This document shows positions 59,566 to 64,000 of a stretch of 64,000 nucleotides of DNA, in pieces. The notes beneath the pieces were generated by a model, which saw nothing but the letters and a program-made list of their open reading frames with translations, searched no databases and was not told the origin of the DNA. Each line of letters begins with the position of its first letter. Within the stretch, counting starts at the first letter, position 1. The DNA comes from Actinomycetota bacterium. GTDB taxonomy: Bacteria > Actinomycetota > Thermoleophilia > Solirubrobacterales > 70-9. The translations under genes and the position numbers were made by a program. The stretch spans positions 29,493 to 93,492 of the forward strand of contig JAFDWC010000001.1 in NCBI GenBank assembly GCA_018268655.1. Reading direction: 5' to 3'.

Positions 59566-60059
59566 GGTCGGAGACCCCACCAAGCCATCGCGGTTATCGG
59601 GTCAGGCTGCTCGGCGAACCAGCGGCCGAGTAATCTGGACTTCGCAAGACACGCGTCGACATCTTCGCTGCGAGCCATACCTCGAGGACGGCGTCCGAGA
59701 GGAGCCGCCTCCAGGGTCCCGCCGCTCGACCGGAGGACACCGTGCACGAGCCCCAAACGGATCCCGCCTGAAACAAGCGGTCGCAGAGCTCGGGCGCGGT
59801 CGCTGAGTCCTATCAACGCTTCGGGATGGCCACGGGTCCACTCTCCCATCTGCGACGTCGCATTGCCGGGCAGGGCTCGTCGAGTCGGGCCGTGGAGTGC
59901 CAAAGGTGAAATCAGATAGGCGAGCACCGTTGGTAGGCCTCGACCATCTGAGCGCTTCATGTGATCGGCAACTGCGTCTCGGACGATCAGGGCCAGGAAC
60001 GCCGGATTGAAGAGAGCTTCTTCTTCAAAGGGACGAGTATCAACCGCGGCGGCACTCAT
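59562..60059 (-). CDS. ABC-3C system middle component
   Basis: This 165-residue protein is small and mostly helical: 'EEALFNPAFLALIVRDAVAD', 'GLPTVLAYLISPLALHGPTR', 'IGLSDRARALRPLVSGGIRL', 'LGRWFAEQPDPITAMAWWGL'. The pattern matches the three-component ABC system middle component, thought to bridge the ATPase and the effector. It overlaps both partner genes by four bases. No catalytic motif is visible. Its identity is strongly supported by context. Confidence 0.75.
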   Translation of the reverse strand: MSAAAVDTRPFEEEALFNPAFLALIVRDAVADHMKRSDGRGLPTVLAYLISPLALHGPTRRALPGNATSQMGEWTRGHPEALIGLSDRARALRPLVSGGIRLGLVHGVLRSSGGTLEAAPLGRRPRGMARSEDVDACLAKSRLLGRWFAEQPDPITAMAWWGLRP

Positions 60060-61276
60060 GCGGCCTCCTCGGCAGCGGTGTCGTCGCGCACCTCTGCCAG
60101 TCGATGACGAAGGTGCTCCAGCCACTCGGGGTGCCAACCGATCTCGAGGCGATCGGAAATTACGTGAAGTGACCCGCGGGCCACCCAGCCCGGGCGAACG
60201 TCGCGACGGATCGGCGGAAGATCGCTGCGATCCAGTTCGACGAATCGCTCACGCGCCTGTCGCATCACCTCGTCTTCCTCAAGCGGAGGCTCATCGTCGC
60301 CAGCGGGGAGAAAGAACCGCTCCCAAGCCTCCTTGAGCTCACGGTCGTAACGCCCGAGCTCGCCAACCTCAAGCAAGCGATCACGCTGCCAGAGCGATCG
60401 CTGAGCAAAGGCGCGATTGTGGTCATAAATGCACTTCCTCAGTCGCTCGCTGCCCATTGCCACTATCCGCAACTGGGCTACGAATATGCGATCACTCTCC
60501 GAGACCTCTTCATCGGTCGGTTCTGGCATCTCAAGGACATCGATAGGGAGGTTCTCGTCGCGAAGCGAGTCCGCTATCTCCAGAAGCTGATCTTCGAGTT
60601 CGTCTGCGGTAATCCGATCTTGTCGTTTGTGTGCAATTGCATCGAGGTGGTCCACGACTCGTCTGTGCCACCACCCCCGAAGCCGATCAACCAGAGCCGG
60701 GCGTCTTTGCTGCTTGACGCTCTTGCGTACCGCGCGTTCGAAAGCTGGCTGTAGGTCGACCGCGCTCGCCGTACCATCGACAACATCGACTCGCTCTAGG
60801 AACGCCCTTCGCGCGGTTGGATCGAGATCAAGAAACGCACGGTAGTACGCGGCATTGCCTGTGCTGGTTGACTCCCGAGCGGTTCGCTCCAGATCTCGGA
60901 GCGCAGCGGCCACATCACGCCCCTCTCGCACACGCAACCTTGCCGTCGCGGTGCCGGCATTGGCAACGGCCAACAATACGAGCCGGACGTTGCTACCGCT
61001 CGGCTCGACGAGCCAGTTGTGAAGCGTCTTCCAAAGGTCGGGACTGGCGTCAGTCAAGGTCCGACTGGAGTCAATCGAATGCTTGCTTTGCAGCTTCTCC
61101 GTCGGATCATCCGTCTCGACGTCGTGAAAGACAATGTCGTCGAGCGTCTCCAGGCTCAGTGCGAAATCGTCTTCTGAGTCCATCCGCTCCAACGCCGCCA
61201 GAAGCGCATAGTCGACTTGAGCGAGGTAGCCAAGGGCGGGACCAGCGGCGCTGAACCTGGAGGTTGGGTCGGTCAC
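60056..61276 (-). CDS. ABC-3C effector: nuclease-like N-terminus with ABC-3C C-terminal domain
   Basis: This 406-residue protein begins 'AAGPALGYLAQVDYALLAAL' and then has Glu43-x2-Asp46-Asp47 in 'LETLDDIVFHD' and Gln63-Ser-Lys65 in 'EKLQSKHSID'. That resembles the DUF4297/Cap4-type PD-(D/E)xK nuclease pattern. The rest ('LWKTLHNWLVEP', 'WWHRRVVDHLDAIAHKRQDR', 'LGRYDRELKEAWERFFLP', 'GSLHVISDRLEIGWHPEWLE') matches the C-terminal domain of three-component ABC systems. The predicted role is cutting nucleic acid when the ATPase senses invasion. It is the first gene of the three, 66 bp after hicA copy 2. Confidence 0.75.
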   Translation of the reverse strand: MTDPTSRFSAAGPALGYLAQVDYALLAALERMDSEDDFALSLETLDDIVFHDVETDDPTEKLQSKHSIDSSRTLTDASPDLWKTLHNWLVEPSGSNVRLVLLAVANAGTATARLRVREGRDVAAALRDLERTARESTSTGNAAYYRAFLDLDPTARRAFLERVDVVDGTASAVDLQPAFERAVRKSVKQQRRPALVDRLRGWWHRRVVDHLDAIAHKRQDRITADELEDQLLEIADSLRDENLPIDVLEMPEPTDEEVSESDRIFVAQLRIVAMGSERLRKCIYDHNRAFAQRSLWQRDRLLEVGELGRYDRELKEAWERFFLPAGDDEPPLEEDEVMRQARERFVELDRSDLPPIRRDVRPGWVARGSLHVISDRLEIGWHPEWLEHLRHRLAEVRDDTAAEEAA

Positions 61277-61342
61277 AGCGCGGAATCTATCCCGTGCGAA
61301 GAAAGCACGAGTAATCGACCGTCCCTAATCGCTACTTAGGCG

Positions 61343-61570
61343 CTACCGAAGTAGTCTTGCCAGGTCCTCCCGGCTGAGATCGGCATCGCGCAGGATGCCA
61401 GCGAGGGTGCCGCGGCGGATTTCCCGGTGCAGCGGAACAACGAGTGCGTGCCGGCGCCCTGCCTTCTTCAGGCGGACGTGACTGCCGCGTTGACGGACGA
61501 CTTCCCAGCCGTCCTTGTGGAGCGCCTTGATCAGGCGCTCGCCGGAGACGACCGGCTGTCGAGGGCTCAC
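61343..61570 (-). CDS. hicA: HicA-family mRNA interferase toxin, copy 2
   Basis: This 75-residue protein equals copy 1 except for about ten residues ('LHKDG' for 'LRKEG', 'KKAGRR' for 'KKPGRR', and the last ten). The catalytic His31 is kept. It overlaps the hicB stop by four bases and precedes the ABC-3C operon by 66 bp. It may act as a maintenance or abortive-infection module of the element. Confidence 0.9.
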   Translation of the reverse strand: MSPRQPVVSGERLIKALHKDGWEVVRQRGSHVRLKKAGRRHALVVPLHREIRRGTLAGILRDADLSREDLARLLR

Positions 61571-61794
61571 GCCGGCAGCGGGATCTTGCGGCGGATCACG
61601 CCGCTGTCGAGCGGCTCGCCGTCTTCGCGCAATCCCTCGACGTAGAGGGCGACTGCCTCACTGGCGTTCGCCATCGCGTCGTCGAGGTCGGCCCCCTGGG
61701 TGTGGAGACCCGGGAGGTCGGGCGCGTAGACGTGGTAGCCGCCCTCGTCCTGGGGCTCGAAGACCAGCTCGATTTCCTGGGTGCTGTCTGCCAT
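61567..61794 (-). CDS. hicB: HicB-family antitoxin, copy 2
   Basis: This 75-residue protein is a close match of copy 1, with changes at the N-terminus and in 'GADLDDAMANASEA'. It starts 43 bp after the integrase stop, in the same direction. So int, hicB, hicA and the ABC-3C genes may share transcription. It lacks an extra DNA-binding domain. Confidence 0.9.
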   Translation of the reverse strand: MADSTQEIELVFEPQDEGGYHVYAPDLPGLHTQGADLDDAMANASEAVALYVEGLREDGEPLDSGVIRRKIPLPA

Positions 61795-61837
61795 AACCGC
61801 TCCTCTCTAGCTTACGCCAGCGCTCGGCCCTGCTGGG

Positions 61838-63016
61838 CTAGCTGGACTCGCTCTCATCCTCCGTTGCGTCAGCGTCCTCCTCATCGTCTTCCTCGGAGAA
61901 AGCCGTCTCGGCCCACCGGGCATCCTTGGCGGGATCGGGCGCGTAGTCGGCGTAGATTTCGGTCGTCTTGTAATCGCGGTGCCCCATCCACTCCTGGATG
62001 TTTCGCAGGGGCGCTCCAGCGGCGGCCATCCTCGTGCCGAAGGTGTGACGGAGATCGTGGAAGCGGATCGAGCGGGCGCCGGCGGCCTCGATCGCAGCGT
62101 CAAAGCGCTTCCTCATCTTCGAGGCGTCATAGGGGTTGCCCGTCTCGGGATGGCAGAAGACGAGATTGTCGGCGCCGGTGTAGTTGGAGCGCTCGAAATG
62201 CTGCTTGAGCTCGGCGGCGACGCGCTCGGGCATCTGGACCGCCCGGCTCGAGCGCTTCGACTTCGGGGTGCCGAAGCGGCCGCGCGTGTAGTTGCGCCGC
62301 ACGCGGATCAGACCGGCCTTCCAATCCACGTCTTTCCAGCGCAGGGCGATCAACTCGCCCTGGCGCAGGCCGGTCATGGCGGCGGTCAGATAGAGCGGCC
62401 GATCGACGTGGCCGAGAACGTCACCGGGTACCTGCTGAAGCAGCGCCTCGAGTTCCTCCAGGTCGATGTAGTGGATGTCGGGATCGGTGCCGGCGGGTCG
62501 AGGCCGTTCGGCTTCGGCGACCACATTGCTCTGTGCCCAACCGCGCTTGACCGCGAAAGCGAATAGGCCGTGGAGGAAGATCAGGTGGTTGCTGATCGTC
62601 TTCGGCGAGCGACCAGCCGCCCTCATCGTCGAGACGTAGCCCTCGATGTCGGCGGCCTTGTAGCGGTCGGCCGTCTTCTTCGGCAGCCCCTGCTCGGCCT
62701 TGTTCAGGATGCCCTCGTAGTCCTGCACGGTCGACGGCTTGCGTTCGAGGAAATCGCGGACGTGGGCGATGTAGGCGTCGCCGGCCTCGCGCAGCGTCAG
62801 GCGTTCCTGCGAGTTTGGCTTCAGCTCGCGCATCAGCCGCCGCATCTCCTTCTCGGCCTGCGCCTTGGTCATGCCGTCTCGGCTGCCCCGTTTGCGCTGA
62901 GCGCCGATCTTGCGCTTGATCTGGCGGCTGCCCACGTACCACTTCGCGTACCAGGAACCGCGATGCGGATAGAGCGAGCCGGAGCCGTACGCTCGTCGCT
63001 TTCCTCTCGTACTCAT
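61838..63016 (-). CDS. int: Tyrosine recombinase/integrase
   Basis: This 392-residue integrase has an AP2-like arm-binding N-terminus ('GSGSLYPHRGSWYAKWYVGS'), a SAM-like core-binding domain (about 72-165), and a catalytic domain with Arg218 ('MTGLRQGELIALRWKDV'), Lys254 ('GTPKSKRSSR'), His320-x2-Arg323 ('RFHDLRHTFGTRM'), His346 ('EWMGHRDYKTTEIYADYAP') and nucleophile Tyr355. All catalytic residues are present. The tail is very acidic. It is paired with an excisionase 12 bp upstream. It most likely inserted this element into the CAU tRNA. Confidence 0.95.
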   Translation of the reverse strand: MSTRGKRRAYGSGSLYPHRGSWYAKWYVGSRQIKRKIGAQRKRGSRDGMTKAQAEKEMRRLMRELKPNSQERLTLREAGDAYIAHVRDFLERKPSTVQDYEGILNKAEQGLPKKTADRYKAADIEGYVSTMRAAGRSPKTISNHLIFLHGLFAFAVKRGWAQSNVVAEAERPRPAGTDPDIHYIDLEELEALLQQVPGDVLGHVDRPLYLTAAMTGLRQGELIALRWKDVDWKAGLIRVRRNYTRGRFGTPKSKRSSRAVQMPERVAAELKQHFERSNYTGADNLVFCHPETGNPYDASKMRKRFDAAIEAAGARSIRFHDLRHTFGTRMAAAGAPLRNIQEWMGHRDYKTTEIYADYAPDPAKDARWAETAFSEEDDEEDADATEDESESS

Positions 63017-63028
63017 CGAGCTCGCCCT

Positions 63029-63262
63029 CTAGGGCCGCCCGCCGGGCGACTCGATCTGGTCCAGCCAGGCGAGGATCGACTCGCGGCGGTAGCGGCGGGT
63101 GCGGCCGAGCGAGACGGTCGGAATCCGCCCTTCACGCGAGAGCTGCCAGACGTACTCGTGGGACACGCCGAGCAGCTCCGCGACCTCCTCCGCGGTCCAC
63201 AGCGGCGTCCCAGATCCGTCTGAGTCCACCCCCGCCACGCGCAGGTGATCAGTGCTCGCCAT
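63029..63262 (-). CDS. xis: Excisionase-like helix-turn-helix protein
   Basis: This 77-residue protein has a MerR/HTH_17 DNA-binding domain (21-65: 'LWTAEEVAELLGVSHEYVWQ', 'GRIPTVSLGRTRRYRRESIL'). This is the standard small directionality factor placed before an integrase. The ATG at 63262 follows 'gagagg'. It precedes the integrase by 12 bp. Confidence 0.88.
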   Translation of the reverse strand: MASTDHLRVAGVDSDGSGTPLWTAEEVAELLGVSHEYVWQLSREGRIPTVSLGRTRRYRRESILAWLDQIESPGGRP

Positions 63263-63454
63263 CTCGGCCTCTCGTAGCCGGCGCCGGTTTGCATGCGCGA
63301 GCCAGGGGGGCCGCCGTGGCGCTCTCCGCGGTGGGATCGCATCGGCTTCCAAGTCGCCGGGGCGCCAGATTCGCCCCCCGGTCGGCGGCGCGCACAATTC
63401 GCGCAGGCAGACCGGCGCCGGCGCGATAGGGGTTTTGGAATCCGGGCCGCGCCA

Positions 63455-64000
63455 TCACAGCCCGGGTGCGTGACGGAGGAGAAAGCCGCCGAGGTATTCA
63501 GCCGAGAAGATCCGTTCCGGGATGAAGCCCGGGCCGTGGCCGGCAAACCACTGGCCTGACGTGCCCCAGTAGCGCTTGCTCGCCGAGGTCACGCCCGGCA
63601 TGAACTCGATGAACGTGTGGGCGTCACCGCCGTATGGCTTGTCGTAGATCGAGACCCAGCGACCCGGTCCTGGTTCGCCCCAACCGGCCAGCCCGATCGT
63701 GTCCATGGTTGGGTTGCCGAAGCCACCCACCTGGAGGAGATGCGATACGGCCGAGCTGCAGTCGAACGGGCCGTTTGGCGGAGTCGGCGTAGAGCTGTGC
63801 GAGCCGCCGTAGATGTATTCGGTGTGCGGTCGGAGAAGGCTGAGGCGTTCCGCCTCGGCGACCATCCGTGCGACCGCTTCGTTCGGAGCGGTCGACGCGC
63901 CGCAACCAGAGACCGAAACGGCGACCGCTTCGCCCGCGCCAGCGGAGAAGCGCTTGGCGTAGCTCAGAACCTTTTCGACATACCAGTCGGCGTGGTTGTA
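63455..64000 (-). CDS. NlpC/P60-like peptidoglycan hydrolase, N-terminus outside the window
   Basis: The frame is open to the window edge and visible for 181 residues. It begins 'YNHADWYVEKVLSYAKRF' and carries 'GPFDCSSAVSHLLQVGGF' (catalytic Cys) and 'GGDAHTFIEFMPG' (catalytic His), the order found in NlpC/P60-type cell-wall cysteine peptidases and phage endolysins. An internal ATG at 63865 is not the true start. It may be a prophage lysin or tail peptidase, or a host enzyme. The gap of 192 bp to the excisionase gene holds nothing I can identify. Confidence 0.7.
   Translation of the reverse strand, partial: YNHADWYVEKVLSYAKRFSAGAGEAVAVSVSGCGASTAPNEAVARMVAEAERLSLLRPHTEYIYGGSHSSTPTPPNGPFDCSSAVSHLLQVGGFGNPTMDTIGLAGWGEPGPGRWVSIYDKPYGGDAHTFIEFMPGVTSASKRYWGTSGQWFAGHGPGFIPERIFSAEYLGGFLLRHAPGL

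Larger units (their letters stand above)
57427..64000. mobile_element. Integrative element, left part (runs off the window)
   Basis: The left edge is the tRNA 3' fragment with terminator. All genes from 57607 to 63262 point toward that edge: excisionase, integrase, hicB, hicA and the ABC-3C genes. The integrase is about 4.4 kb from this edge, so the partner attachment site with the intact tRNA lies right of 64000. The NlpC/P60 gene at the window end may belong to the element or to the chromosome. Confidence 0.7.

Noticed and set aside
1..64000. CRISPR arrays, rRNA genes, complete tRNA genes and insertion sequences
   Set aside because: No regularly spaced identical repeats, no rRNA-like stretch, no complete cloverleaf and no transposase were seen. 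The only mobile-element genes are the tyrosine recombinase, its excisionase and the integrase remnant.

Overview
The window is GC-rich and densely coded, with many ATGA/GTGA/TGATG gene overlaps. It most resembles an actinobacterium of the Thermoleophilia/Solirubrobacterales type. That placement is inferred from the GC-rich codon use, from secreted proteins with the 'ALFVSLGGGAYAA...LPRNSVGT' leader typical of that group (53287-54012), from signal-peptide proteins carrying collagen-like stretches, and from the abundance of actinobacterial acyl-CoA genes. No rRNA gene or complete tRNA gene is present.

Region 1 (1-25 kb) is a mosaic of short transcription units. It has a cut-off cupin gene; an HxlR regulator divergent from a DUF3237 gene across a perfect 29-bp palindrome; a quinone-oxidoreductase-like enzyme; and an ECF sigma factor overlapping a likely anti-sigma factor. 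An amine-type operon follows (APC permease, cytochrome P450, trimethylamine-dehydrogenase-like flavoprotein, MBL-fold enzyme). A tightly coupled flavin monooxygenase/RidA/DUF1028 operon comes next, with a LysR gene beside it. Then come a secreted Hcp-like protein, a frameshifted vapBC-type toxin-antitoxin pair, a large XRE/ATPase/TPR regulator, and a three-gene secreted-protein operon.

Region 2 (25.3-41 kb) looks like one catabolic regulon for an arginine-derived or other guanidino/amine compound. Its genes are two SDRs, a 2-ketoarginine-decarboxylase-like ThDP enzyme, an FAD-linked 2-hydroxyacid dehydrogenase, a DMT transporter, M24 and M20 hydrolases, a 4-OT tautomerase, a GntR/FCD regulator, a ureohydrolase, a polyamine-type ABC importer and a class III aminotransferase. 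Near-identical 17-bp sites (consensus TTGTCGACAGTCGACAA) lie upstream of at least four of its transcription units, including the promoter region of the GntR gene.

Region 3 (41.2-50.6 kb) is a second regulon, with a LacI regulator and three matching operators (CCAAA-n-CG-n-TTTGG type). It encodes a CoA ligase, two acyl-CoA dehydrogenases, two MaoC hydratases, an SCP-x/Ltp2-like thiolase with its DUF35 partner, a canonical agmatinase-family ureohydrolase inside the same overlapping operon, and a NodB-type deacetylase. The gene set parallels the steroid side-chain (igr) degradation module, but here it is tied to urea release.

Region 4 (50.7-57.4 kb) has two large secreted proteins followed by a gene graveyard: a truncated paralogue of the 5.9-kb secreted protein, a hicBA pair, an integrase remnant, and two genes with in-frame TAG codons.

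Region 5 (57.43-64 kb, running off the window) is the left part of an integrative element. Its boundary is a 42-bp copy of the 3' half of a CAU-anticodon tRNA. All genes face that boundary: excisionase, tyrosine integrase, hicB, hicA, and a three-gene ABC-three-component (ABC-3C) predicted defence system (nuclease-like/CTD protein, middle component, RecF/Rad50-like ATPase). An NlpC/P60-like peptidase fragment ends the window.
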